The notes beneath the pieces are model-generated. The model saw nothing but the letters and a program-made list of their open reading frames with translations. It did no database searches and was not told where the DNA came from. A program made the position numbers and the translations under genes. From assembly GCA_903934875.1 (NCBI GenBank), contig CAIZPP010000054.1, positions 1 through 40,975 on the forward strand: DNA of 40,975 nt, in the 5' to 3' direction. Below are positions 25,880 through 34,094 of the stretch, piece after piece; within the stretch, counting starts at the first letter, position 1; each line of letters begins with the position of its first letter. The DNA comes from an uncultured Methylococcaceae bacterium. GTDB taxonomy: Bacteria > Pseudomonadota > Gammaproteobacteria > Methylococcales > Methylococcaceae.

Positions 25880-25985
25880 CATTCATTTTGCTTGGCATGG
25901 CTCCTGTATGAAGAAAGATGGTGGTCGAACCGTATGACGGTCCGATGCTTTTAATAGCGAACTTTCCGGAACGAGGAGCAAAGCC

Positions 25986-26627
25986 ATGCACAGCGAAACC
26001 AACATCCGTAAACAGCCATTGATTGTCGATATGAACGTCACGGAATATTTCAAGGACTCCCTAAGTTCTGCCCTGTCCCGGCAAAAAGTAAAGGCGGAGG
26101 AAGGCACAGTCTTCTACATCGTCAACTTGCTTGCCTGGTTTGTGCGGGCGGAAAACCTTTTCCCGCAAAATCAGCAGTGGGGCGCGGGAGGGCAGCCGCT
26201 GGCCTTAACTTATGCCGAGGCGGTGGAGGCGAAGACCCAGGACGAGCGCGAAGCCGCCTTGCGTCGCTTAGGTGACGTGGCCCTGGTGGTCGCGGGCCTG
26301 TTTGCCGCCAGTTTAAGCCGCAAGCTGGTCGATATTGACTACTATATCGCGATGGGTGGCAGCGCTTATGCTATGCTATCCGAGCAATCATCCAGTTCGG
26401 TGCGTGCGCGCACTTTTAGGGCAATTTTTAGCGAGTTGTCCACAAAGTTCCAATCCTTTGTCGAAGCCTTGTCGGAAGTCGGCGATAACACGCCGCTAGC
26501 GTCGCAAACTGATGTGTTGCGTCTTTATGAAATCTGGATGCGCACTGGCAGCGCCTACGCTGCAGAACGCTTGCGCAAGCACGGCATTGAGCCTGCACGG
26601 GCAGCCGTGAGTGGCCGATACAGTTGA
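25986..26627 (+). CDS. Unrecognised helical protein, first of an overlapping pair
   Basis: 213 aa, not recognised. No signal peptide. It appears mostly helical. It contains FYIVNLLAWFVRAENLF, and a mildly hydrophobic segment DVALVVAGLFAASLSRKLVD that could be buried rather than membrane-spanning. A helical stretch ARTFRAIFSELSTKFQSFVE follows. The ATG has a good aggag site. Its last 17 bases overlap the next gene, which indicates translational coupling and suggests the two products act together. Confidence 0.75.
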   Translation: MHSETNIRKQPLIVDMNVTEYFKDSLSSALSRQKVKAEEGTVFYIVNLLAWFVRAENLFPQNQQWGAGGQPLALTYAEAVEAKTQDEREAALRRLGDVALVVAGLFAASLSRKLVDIDYYIAMGGSAYAMLSEQSSSSVRARTFRAIFSELSTKFQSFVEALSEVGDNTPLASQTDVLRLYEIWMRTGSAYAAERLRKHGIEPARAAVSGRYS

Positions 26628-27456
26628 AAGTCAAACCTCAGTGGAGCTAAACAATCTATTCCATTCCATTGCCCGCTGGCGCGCCGGGGAAGTCGACGAT
26701 CCCTCCTATGCCGCGCTCTATTTCCTGCATTGGCAGGCGGCTACCCACGGCAGGCGGTTTGCATCAAGGCGAATCAAGAGTGACCCGAGGCCCGACCCGG
26801 TTACATGGCTCAAGGAAACATCCGGTCTGGACAGGCAGCGGGTTCGTGAGTATATGCTATGGTATTTCGAGCGCTACCAGTTTTTTGGCGTTACCGGCAA
26901 CGTGCCAGCGGCGCTCTCGGCATGGCTGAGAATGGAATGGCCTTTGACCTTATGCGAGCATATCCCCAACTCGCGGGAAGTGCTGGCTATGCAGGCGCAA
27001 GGAACTAGGCCAGTGACCGTCTTGTCTACTTGGCCTAGGATGCTCGATCCTGTGTTGACCAAACCGAATGCTTTCGCTTTCATGGTTCACGATTTGGAAC
27101 ATGCCTGGAAGTTTTACCATGACCCGGCGATGTTTCTGCAGCAGCGTGATTTTTTCCGCTTGTTGCTGGTGGCCGAGGCGGATGGTTGTTTCGATGCTTA
27201 TTTGCGCGATGCGGTTTTCTCGGTAAAATTCGATTATCTAATCAGTGACATGAACACCCACACCCTGCATGCTGCGCAATTTCTTCGGGCCATATTGGTG
27301 GAATTTCACCTGCGGCGCGAAAATTTGCGGCACCCCGGTGGTTTGACGATGGCAGCACGGAATGGGGTTTGCCGCGTGATGGTCTCTTTGCTGGGTTCTG
27401 AATGGCTGGCAGAGGTGGAGCGGCGCATGATTCGCAATGTCATCAATCCGGCATAG
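26611..27456 (+). CDS. Unrecognised protein, second of an overlapping pair
   Basis: 281 aa from GTG at 26611, the frame's earliest start; a GTG at 26641 is an alternative. Not recognised. Notable is FMVHDLEHAWKFYHDP, in which the closely spaced H, D, E and H could bind a metal (as in some helical di-metal or HD-like folds). LLLVAEADGCFDAYLRD follows and adds acidic residues. No signal peptide or membrane segment is clear. It follows its partner with a 17-base overlap. A dispersed repeat begins three bases after the stop. Confidence 0.75.
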   Translation: MADTVESQTSVELNNLFHSIARWRAGEVDDPSYAALYFLHWQAATHGRRFASRRIKSDPRPDPVTWLKETSGLDRQRVREYMLWYFERYQFFGVTGNVPAALSAWLRMEWPLTLCEHIPNSREVLAMQAQGTRPVTVLSTWPRMLDPVLTKPNAFAFMVHDLEHAWKFYHDPAMFLQQRDFFRLLLVAEADGCFDAYLRDAVFSVKFDYLISDMNTHTLHAAQFLRAILVEFHLRRENLRHPGGLTMAARNGVCRVMVSLLGSEWLAEVERRMIRNVINPA

Positions 27457-27458
27457 GT

Positions 27459-27857
27459 TACAGCGTTTTCAACATCGGATAGTTACTTGATAGCTTGCAT
27501 GAAAAGTCAGGGCATTCCGTTATCTTTAAGCATACAGCGTTGTTAATATCGAAAAGTTACTTGTTAAGTTATATCATTTTGCAAAGCAATTCAAACGCAG
27601 GATGGTTTGATGGGGTGCCCTTTATTATTTTTCTTTGTTAAGAAAAAACGCTGTAGATGAATGCAAATCGGGACTCCTAGGGGTAAAAAAAATGGCACAT
27701 AGGCCGTTTTGACGGTCAACAAAAGACATTCCTTTAACCCTTCAGGTTAACCGAATAACCTGCGCTATCATACCCACTACCAAGCAACTCTTTGATGTTG
27801 AAAATGCTGTAACTGAGCGTCCTTCATTTAGGTATATCTTAACGATGAAAACGCTGT
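27459..27857. repeat. Composite array of dispersed repeat units
   Basis: Five family ends lie in 400 bp (near 27460, 27533, 27643, 27801 and 27848). In order: a partial short unit; the inverted counterpart of 145-264 (27533-27654); the inverted, truncated counterpart of the long repeat (27655-27731); a unit with caggttaaccgaataacctg (to 27810); and a final unit with aggtatatcttaacgatgaaa. No gene is present. The mosaic shows that units join end to end through shared end motifs. Confidence 0.85.
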
Positions 27858-27878
27858 GACTGATTTAACGGGGGCGGG

Positions 27879-28181
27879 ATGAAAAAATCAATGGTCAGAC
27901 AGTTGGCTATGGCGGCCTTGTTCGCGGGGCTAGCCTGTGGCGTTTATCCCGGTGCCGGGGCTGAAACCGTCTACAAGTGTGTGACAGGTGGCAGGACCAA
28001 CTTTACTGCTGCTCCTAAAGCGGGCCAAAACTGCAACCCCGTTGAACTCAAAGTGGTAAAACCCGACCCGGAGGAAGTGGAGCGGGAATTGGAACAAAAG
28101 CGTATGCGCGAAAAGAAGGAGAAGGAGGATGAGCGGGAGTCGCAGATGCAAAAGCTGCCCACCCGTTTGCCTCCGCACTAA
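27879..28181 (+). CDS. Small secreted DUF4124 protein
   Basis: 100 aa. A signal peptide (about 1-28, MKKSMVRQLAMAALFAGLACG then AGA cleavage region) is followed by ETVYKCVTGGRTNFTAAPKA and QNCNPVELKVV, the DUF4124 pattern with its paired cysteines. The C-terminal half is a highly charged helix (EVERELEQKRMREKKEKEDE). Periplasmic, role unknown. It converges on mltB, the stop codons overlapping by four bases. Confidence 0.8.
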   Translation: MKKSMVRQLAMAALFAGLACGVYPGAGAETVYKCVTGGRTNFTAAPKAGQNCNPVELKVVKPDPEEVERELEQKRMREKKEKEDERESQMQKLPTRLPPH

Positions 28182-29260
28182 GGCGTTATCCTCTTGCTCA
28201 ACTCATACGCCGCCACAGCGTAAAGCGAACTGTGGTTGTAACGGGTGATCACATAGAGATTTTGGAACCCCACCCAAAAGGCCGGCCCGGTTTCATCCTC
28301 CAATTTCACTAGAGCGGCCTGTGGCGAACCATTGACCGGCTCTTCGGGTACGACCCCCATTGCCATGAATTGGGACCAGGCATGGTCTGGTTTTAGGCTT
28401 TTGCTGACCAGCCCTTGGTAGGCTGTGCCTTCCACCCTGGCGGGAACCGCTATCGCCTTGCCAGTTAGCCAACCGCTGACGGCAAAATAGTGGGCAACGC
28501 TAGCAATCGCATCGGCGGGATTGCTCCAGATGTCGCGGCGGCCGTCGCCGTCGCCATCGGCGGCCAGACGGCGGAAACTGCTGGGCATGAACTGTGGCAT
28601 GCCCATTGCCCCGGCATAGGAGCCTGTCGGCTTGAGCGTGTTCATGCCCTCGTCCCGGCACAGCAACAGAAATTGCTCCAGTTCGATTCGGAAAAACGCC
28701 GCCCGTTTCGGGTACCCGAAAGTGAGAGTGGACAGCGCGTCAATGACCCGGTAATTGCCGGGCCGCTGGCCATAACTGCTTTCCACGCCGATGATGGCGG
28801 TTATTATTTCAGGCGAGACGCCATATTTCTTTTCCGCATTGGCCAGGGCGGTTGCGTTGCGGCGCATGAACTCGATTCCGCCCTGGATGCGGGCATCGGT
28901 CAAAAACAATTTCTTGTAGGCATACCAGGGTTTGGCTTCATAAGGTTTTTCGATGGCTGCCAGTATGGCATCCTGAATATTGACCCCGGCAAACAAGTGG
29001 CGCAATTCGCCGGTGTTGAAACCGTGCTTGCGGCCCATGTCCGCAATGAAGGCTTGCACATCTGGCCTGTCCGCAATGCCCGGCCCAGCTTGGATCGATG
29101 GCCCTGGCGGAGGCAACACAGGGGCCACGGGTGCGGGCGGGCTAGGCAAGGTCTTCGGAATGTCCGGCCCAGTGGTGTTACCAGACGGCGTATGCCCGGT
29201 GCAACCGTGCAGCAGCAGGCAAACTACGGGCAAGATCAGAATGCGGCTTAGTGCGGACAT
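28178..29260 (-). CDS. mltB: Membrane-bound lytic murein transglycosylase B
   Basis: Cleaves peptidoglycan glycan strands to 1,6-anhydro-muramyl products at the periplasmic face of the outer membrane. 360 aa. The lipoprotein signal MSALSRILILPVVCLLLHGC has the lipobox LHGC. The catalytic glutamate is E160 in IIGVESSYGQRPGNY. GAMGMPQFMPSSF and DGDGRRDIWSNPADAIASV-type blocks (cited in part) are diagnostic. A Pro-rich linker separates anchor and enzyme. ATG at 29260 is preferred; a start at 29311 would encode its first residues from a dispersed repeat end and put the signal peptide inside the protein. Confidence 0.94.
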   Translation of the reverse strand: MSALSRILILPVVCLLLHGCTGHTPSGNTTGPDIPKTLPSPPAPVAPVLPPPGPSIQAGPGIADRPDVQAFIADMGRKHGFNTGELRHLFAGVNIQDAILAAIEKPYEAKPWYAYKKLFLTDARIQGGIEFMRRNATALANAEKKYGVSPEIITAIIGVESSYGQRPGNYRVIDALSTLTFGYPKRAAFFRIELEQFLLLCRDEGMNTLKPTGSYAGAMGMPQFMPSSFRRLAADGDGDGRRDIWSNPADAIASVAHYFAVSGWLTGKAIAVPARVEGTAYQGLVSKSLKPDHAWSQFMAMGVVPEEPVNGSPQAALVKLEDETGPAFWVGFQNLYVITRYNHSSLYAVAAYELSKRITP

Positions 29261-29292
29261 TGGCTGGGGGAGGCGTTTGAAGGGGTTGATAT

Positions 29293-29502
29293 ACAGCGGT
29301 TTCAGCATCAAATGATTGGTTGATGGATATTGTCTAACTGCTCAGGCAGTCATTAAATCAGAAACTTGTTTTATTGCCTATCATTATTTTTAGGATTTGC
29401 TAGAAAACAACTGCCCGTAAGACTTACGCAAAAATGTCTTCCAATGCGGTGCGAAGCGGGGCCTACTTCGCTCAGCACGAACGGGGCTTAGCGTAAGTCC
29501 TA
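29293..29502. repeat. Repeat end plus small inverted-repeat element in mltB-parA gap
   Basis: A family end (acagcggtttcagcatcaaa) lies at 29293-29312. Further on, taagacttacgc (29418-29429) and gcgtaagtccta (29491-29502) form 12-bp terminal inverted repeats with one mismatch around an 85-bp segment, as in a MITE or an IS relic. The rest of the 29261-29683 gap holds no recognisable gene. Confidence 0.7.
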
Positions 29503-29683
29503 AAGCTGCACCACAACAACACAACTGCACCAACCTTGCATTGCCTGACAGACTTCTTAAGCGCGACTATTTCCCCACCACCGTTTTTGCAGCTTAACTG
29601 CTCCCGCTTCGCGCTTATGCCTTTGTATATGGCTTATTTATTGCTATCATGTAAACTCAATAACTAACACAGGTGATGACTCG

Positions 29684-30379
29684 ATGGCAAAAATTCATTT
29701 TATTGGTGGTGAAAAAGGCGGGGTTGGCAAGTCGCTGGTCAGCAGGATACTGGCGCAATATTTAATCGACCATGAGCGGCCGTTTGTCGGTTTCGACACC
29801 GATAAATCACATGGCTCTTTGTTGCGGTTTTATGCGGGCTTTGCCTCGCCCGTCGTTGTTGACAGTTATGAGAGCCTGGACCGGGTGGTGGAAGCCGCGG
29901 CTGAAGAACCCGAGCGCTTGGTACTGGTTGATCTCGCTGCGCAAACCCACCAATTTCTGGCAAGATGGATTGAAGACTCGGCTTTGTTTGAACTGTCCGC
30001 AGAGCTAGGAACGGAATTGACCTATTGGCATGTGATGGACTCAGGCCAAGACTCTGTGGATTTATTGCGCAATTTGCTGAACCAGTACGGCAGCAAATTT
30101 AACTTGGTGGTGGTTTTGAACGAAGTCCGCAGCGACTGCTTCAAGCTGCTGGACAATTCGGGTGAACGGGCTAGGGCGGAAGCGCTAGGCGCCAAATTCA
30201 TCTCCATCACCCGGCTACAGGAATCTGCGATACAAAAGATTGACGGGCAGAACACCAGTTTCTGGGCCGCATTGAACCCGGCGGAGAAGACTCCCAACGG
30301 CCTTGGCTTGTTGGAGCGCCAGAGGGTGAAATGTTGGCTGAGAAAAGCTTACAATGAGATTGAACGGCTAGCGTTTTAA
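29684..30379 (+). CDS. Orphan ParA/MinD-like P-loop ATPase
   Basis: 231 aa. A deviant Walker A motif, GEKGGVGKS (9-17) with the signature lysine K11, places it among ParA/MinD/Soj ATPases; LVLVDLAAQTHQF is the Walker B region. The C-terminal half (VVVLNEVRSDCFKLLD, LQESAIQKIDGQN) is reminiscent of plasmid mobilisation ATPases of the TraL/MobD type more than of chromosomal ParA. No ParB, MinC or parS partner is nearby. Function unknown; cargo positioning or regulation is possible. Flanked on both sides by miniature elements. Confidence 0.75.
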   Translation: MAKIHFIGGEKGGVGKSLVSRILAQYLIDHERPFVGFDTDKSHGSLLRFYAGFASPVVVDSYESLDRVVEAAAEEPERLVLVDLAAQTHQFLARWIEDSALFELSAELGTELTYWHVMDSGQDSVDLLRNLLNQYGSKFNLVVVLNEVRSDCFKLLDNSGERARAEALGAKFISITRLQESAIQKIDGQNTSFWAALNPAEKTPNGLGLLERQRVKCWLRKAYNEIERLAF

Positions 30380-30439
30380 ACCTTGCTAGTGGGTGGGGTC
30401 AACACTGTTGATTTGCCTCGCCCCCATCCTAACCCTCCC

Positions 30440-30593
30440 CCGCAGGGGGACACTGCCATTAAGTTAGGCCGTTCGTGGTGGGCCCGTCGAACCATGAACG
30501 ATTTAACTTCCAATATGTTGGGATTTTCCGTTCACCCTTCGACAAGCTCAGGGCGAACGGAAAATCCTTAACTTAATAGCAGTGCCGCAGGGG
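30440..30593. mobile_element. MITE with target-site duplication
   Basis: The element, about 30449-30584, has terminal inverted repeats cactgccattaagtta (30451-30466) and its complement (30569-30584, one mismatch). Direct 9-bp repeats ccgcagggg flank it (30440-30448 and 30585-30593). Inside are two hairpins: about 30469-30500, and 30523-30565, whose arms read attttccgttc and gaacggaaaat. No coding sequence. Confidence 0.8.
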
Positions 30594-30666
30594 CAGGTGA
30601 CTTTAGAGCTTAATTTAACGGAATATATTGTGCAATCATACACGTTCCAGTAAGCAGTTGATGTTT

Positions 30667-30717
30667 AAAACGCTGTATATAATTCATCAAGTAATTATTT
30701 GATGTTGAAATCGCTGT
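30667..30717. repeat. Two dispersed repeat ends before transglutaminase genes
   Basis: Ends aaaacgctgt (30667-30676) and tcaagtaattatttgatgttg followed by aaatcgctgt (to 30717, written here in parts) lie 24 bp before the large gene pair, so its promoter is probably inside repeat sequence. Confidence 0.7.
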
Positions 30718-30740
30718 AACATAATGGAGCATCAAACCAC

Positions 30741-33700
30741 ATGGCAATACATGTTGGCATAGACCACATCACGACCTATCGTTTTGATCGCGACGTTTCG
30801 CTGTCGCCGCATTTGATTCGCCTGAGACCCGCCCCTCATTCGCGTACGCCGATACACGAATACCGGCTTGCCATCAGCGCCGCCGACCACCGCATTTACT
30901 GGCAGCAAGACCCCTTCGGCAATTGGGTTGCGCGGGCCGTATTCCCCAAACCGGTGCGAGAACTGACTGTCGGCGTTCATTTGGTCGCCGAAATGACGGT
31001 CATCAATCCTTTTGATTTTTTTGTCGAAAAGTACGCTGAGCATTACCCGTTTCAATACGACGCCATGCTGCGGCAGGAACTCGAAGCCTATTTTGAAGTG
31101 ACCGAGCGCGGCCCGCTGTTGACGGCTTGGCTCGCCAAGGTATCGCACAAGAAATGCCGCATTGTCGATTTTCTGGTGCAACAAAACAGCCGCTTAAACC
31201 AGGATATCAACTACACCATACGGCTAGACCCGGGCATACAGACCTGTGAAGAAACGCTGAAAAAGGCGTTAGGCTCCTGCCGCGACACAGGTTGGCTGTT
31301 GGTGCAGATATTGCGGTCATTGGGATTGGCCGCCCGTTTCGTCTCCGGGTATCTAGTGCAACTCACCGCCGATCAGAAAGCCCTGGACGGACCATCAGGC
31401 CCCGAACAAGATTTCACCGACCTACACGCGTGGACGGAAGTGTATATCCCCGGTGCCGGCTGGGTCGGCCTAGACCCCACCTCGGGGCTGTTCGCAGGCG
31501 AAGGCCATATTCCGCTTTCCTGCACGCCCGACCCGGTCAGCGCCGCCCCGATCACGGGCTTTACCGACAAATGCGAAGTGGAATTCGATTACAGCAATGT
31601 GGTGACCCGCGTATTGGAAGACCCCCGCGTGACCAAGCCCTACACGGAAGAACAGTGGCAGGATATCCAGCTTTTAGGGCGGGCGGTGGATGCCGAAATC
31701 AAAGCTTTGGACATCCGTTTGACCATGGGTGGCGAACCCACATTTGTCTCCGTCGACGACATGGAAAGCGCCCAATGGAACACCGCCGCTTTGGGCGAAC
31801 ATAAACGCGAACGGGCCGGCGAGCTGTTCAAACGGCTCAAATCGACTTTCGCACCCGGCGCACTGCTGCATTACGGCCAGGGCAAGTGGTATCCCGGCGA
31901 ACCGCTGCCGCGCTGGGCCTTGGGCTGTTTTTGGCGGACCGACGGGGAACCGCTGTGGAAAAATGAGACATTGATAGCCGACGAGCAGCAAGATTACGGC
32001 ATCGGCCACGAACATGCCCGCCGTTTCGGCGAGAGCCTGGCGGCCCACCTGGGCATCAAGCCTAGTTTTCTGGTCGCAGGTTACGAGGACTGGATTTATT
32101 ATCTATGGCAAGAGGCCAACCAGCCGGTCAACCTTGGTTTGGCAGAGATAGCCGAAACTGCCACCAAGAGTGACGGCTTGGGGCTGGTGCTCTCACGCGG
32201 CTTGTCAAAGCCCACCGGCTACGCCCTGCCGATAGGATGGGATTGGTTCCTGGGCGGCTGGAAATCCGGGGCGTGGGAATTTACCCGTGAACATATGTAC
32301 CTGATGCCGGGTAGTTCGCCTATGGGTCTGCGTTTGCCCATCTCCCAACTGCCTTGGACGCAGGGTGTGGAACAGGAAGTCGTCGAATACCTGACTCCGC
32401 CAAAGCCTGCGGCTACCCCTGCGCCGACACGGGAAGCCCCTGAGCCTTGGGCTAAGCCTTTGCCCTTGGCGGTTGACGACAAGCCTGAGGTCATCCGCAA
32501 GCGTTACCAATATTGGACCGGCATTCCCCATACCGCGCTGTGCCTGGAGCCACGCAATGGCAAGCTGTTTGTGTTCATGCCCCCGATCAATGAGCTTTGG
32601 CGCTATGCGCTATTGCTCCAGGCCATTGAGCAAACGGCGGAAGAACTCAAGATTCCAGTCTTGATCGAAGGTTATGAGCCGCCGAATGCTCCGGAGCTTA
32701 AGGTGCTGAAAGTCACGCCGGACCCTGGCGTGATCGAAGTAAACATCCACCCCTCCTCCGATTGGGACGAACTCGAAGCCAGCACCGTCGCCCTCTACGA
32801 GGAAGCACGGCTGGCCCGGCTGGGCGCGGAAAAGTTCATGCTCGACGGGCGCCACACCGGAACTGGCGGCGGCAACCATGTCACCTTGGGCGCGGCAACG
32901 CCGCAGAACAGCCCTTTTTTGCGCAGGCCCGATTTGTTGGGTTCGCTGGTTACCTACTGGCAACACCATCCTTCGCTGTCCTATCTGTTTTCCGGGCTGT
33001 TCATCGGCCCGACCTCGCAAGCGCCTAGGATAGACGAACAGGGCAGCAGGATTCTGGATGAACTGGAAGTGAGCCTGCATGAAATCGAACGGACCCAATC
33101 GCCTTGGGTGGTTGACCGAGCCCTGCGCAATTTTTTGGTTGACCTGACCGGCAACACCCACCGTGCCGAATTTTCCATCGACAAACTCAATTCGCCGGAT
33201 TCCGCCTCCGGCCGCCAAGGCTTGCTGGAGTTCCGCGGCTTCGAGATGCCGCCTCACGCACGGATGAGCCTGGCTCAAATGCTGCTGTTGCGAGCCCTCG
33301 TCGCCCACTTCTGGAAGAAACCCTACCGGCATCCTTTGGCCCACTGGGACACGGCCAAGCATGACCGTTTCATGCTGCCGCATTACATCTGGTCAGACTT
33401 CTCGGGTGTCATTGAGGAACTGAACGAAGCGGGTTATCCGATCAGCTTGGCGTGGTACGAACCATTCCACGAATTCCGCTTTCCGGTGTTCGGACGGGTC
33501 AGCTATGCCGGGGTGGCACTGGAACTGCGCATGGCGCTGGAACCGTGGCTGGTTCTAGGGGAAGAAACCGTGGCCCATCGCCAGGCACGGGTGGTGGATT
33601 CGGCGCTGGAAAGGCTGCAAGTCACCGTCCGTGGGTTTGACAGCGAACGCTTTTTGTTGACCTGCAATGGCCGCAGGCTTCCGCTTCAACCCATAAGCGG

Positions 33701-34094
33701 GGATGGCGACTATGTCGCCGGGGTGCGCTACAAGGCTTGGAAAGCCGTTTTTGGCTTGCATCCAACCGTCGAGGTCCACGCCCCCTTGGTATTCGATTTG
33801 TTTGACCGCCGCCTGGGAAGGTCGGTCGGCGGATGTGTTTATCACGTCGCCCATCCCGGAGGACTTGCCTATGAAAGCTTTCCGATCAATGCCTACGAGG
33901 CGGAAACGCGCCGGGTTTCGCGTTTTTGGGCATGGGGGCACACAGCCGGCGATGCCCCCCGTCCAGCCTGGGCGGGAAAACTCGAAGCCTACTACCCCAC
34001 CCCGGACTGTGGCGCACTGCGGGAACCCCCGCCTGAGCGAGACAATCCGGCTTATCCCTATACGCTTGACTTACGCTGGCTGCCACTGCCATGA
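30741..34094 (+). CDS. Transglutaminase-like/DUF2126 giant protein, intact active site
   Basis: 1117 aa. Residues 1-310 are a bacterial transglutaminase-like domain with the full triad: C180 (GSCRDTGW), H229 (LHAWTEVY) and D245 (VGLDPTSG). The rest is DUF2126 (COG4196): MGGEPTFVSVDD with E332, GQGKWYPGEPLPRWALGCF, and TGGGNHVTLG with N712-H713. DUF2126 resembles carboxylate-amine ligases of the glutamate-cysteine ligase type, so the protein may form or break isopeptide bonds in a peptide pathway. Elsewhere such proteins sit beside circularly permuted ATP-grasp and alpha-E genes; none is here. No signal peptide, so cytoplasmic. Start ATG after ggag. The stop overlaps the next gene's start (ATGA). 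Confidence 0.9.
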   Translation: MAIHVGIDHITTYRFDRDVSLSPHLIRLRPAPHSRTPIHEYRLAISAADHRIYWQQDPFGNWVARAVFPKPVRELTVGVHLVAEMTVINPFDFFVEKYAEHYPFQYDAMLRQELEAYFEVTERGPLLTAWLAKVSHKKCRIVDFLVQQNSRLNQDINYTIRLDPGIQTCEETLKKALGSCRDTGWLLVQILRSLGLAARFVSGYLVQLTADQKALDGPSGPEQDFTDLHAWTEVYIPGAGWVGLDPTSGLFAGEGHIPLSCTPDPVSAAPITGFTDKCEVEFDYSNVVTRVLEDPRVTKPYTEEQWQDIQLLGRAVDAEIKALDIRLTMGGEPTFVSVDDMESAQWNTAALGEHKRERAGELFKRLKSTFAPGALLHYGQGKWYPGEPLPRWALGCFWRTDGEPLWKNETLIADEQQDYGIGHEHARRFGESLAAHLGIKPSFLVAGYEDWIYYLWQEANQPVNLGLAEIAETATKSDGLGLVLSRGLSKPTGYALPIGWDWFLGGWKSGAWEFTREHMYLMPGSSPMGLRLPISQLPWTQGVEQEVVEYLTPPKPAATPAPTREAPEPWAKPLPLAVDDKPEVIRKRYQYWTGIPHTALCLEPRNGKLFVFMPPINELWRYALLLQAIEQTAEELKIPVLIEGYEPPNAPELKVLKVTPDPGVIEVNIHPSSDWDELEASTVALYEEARLARLGAEKFMLDGRHTGTGGGNHVTLGAATPQNSPFLRRPDLLGSLVTYWQHHPSLSYLFSGLFIGPTSQAPRIDEQGSRILDELEVSLHEIERTQSPWVVDRALRNFLVDLTGNTHRAEFSIDKLNSPDSASGRQGLLEFRGFEMPPHARMSLAQMLLLRALVAHFWKKPYRHPLAHWDTAKHDRFMLPHYIWSDFSGVIEELNEAGYPISLAWYEPFHEFRFPVFGRVSYAGVALELRMALEPWLVLGEETVAHRQARVVDSALERLQVTVRGFDSERFLLTCNGRRLPLQPISGDGDYVAGVRYKAWKAVFGLHPTVEVHAPLVFDLFDRRLGRSVGGCVYHVAHPGGLAYESFPINAYEAETRRVSRFWAWGHTAGDAPRPAWAGKLEAYYPTPDCGALREPPPERDNPAYPYTLDLRWLPLP

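Noticed and set aside
25880-25985. Sigma-54 promoter before the unknown gene pair (tggcatggctcctgta)
   Set aside because: The GG-to-GC spacing does not fit the -24/-12 rule.
29261-29311. Longer mltB start at 29311
   Set aside because: Its first residues are encoded by a repeat end, and a standard lipoprotein signal starts at 29260.
31292-31804. A 170-codon + strand frame inside the first transglutaminase gene
   Set aside because: It is Arg/Pro-rich in the manner of an out-of-frame reading, and the host frame has a complete catalytic triad.
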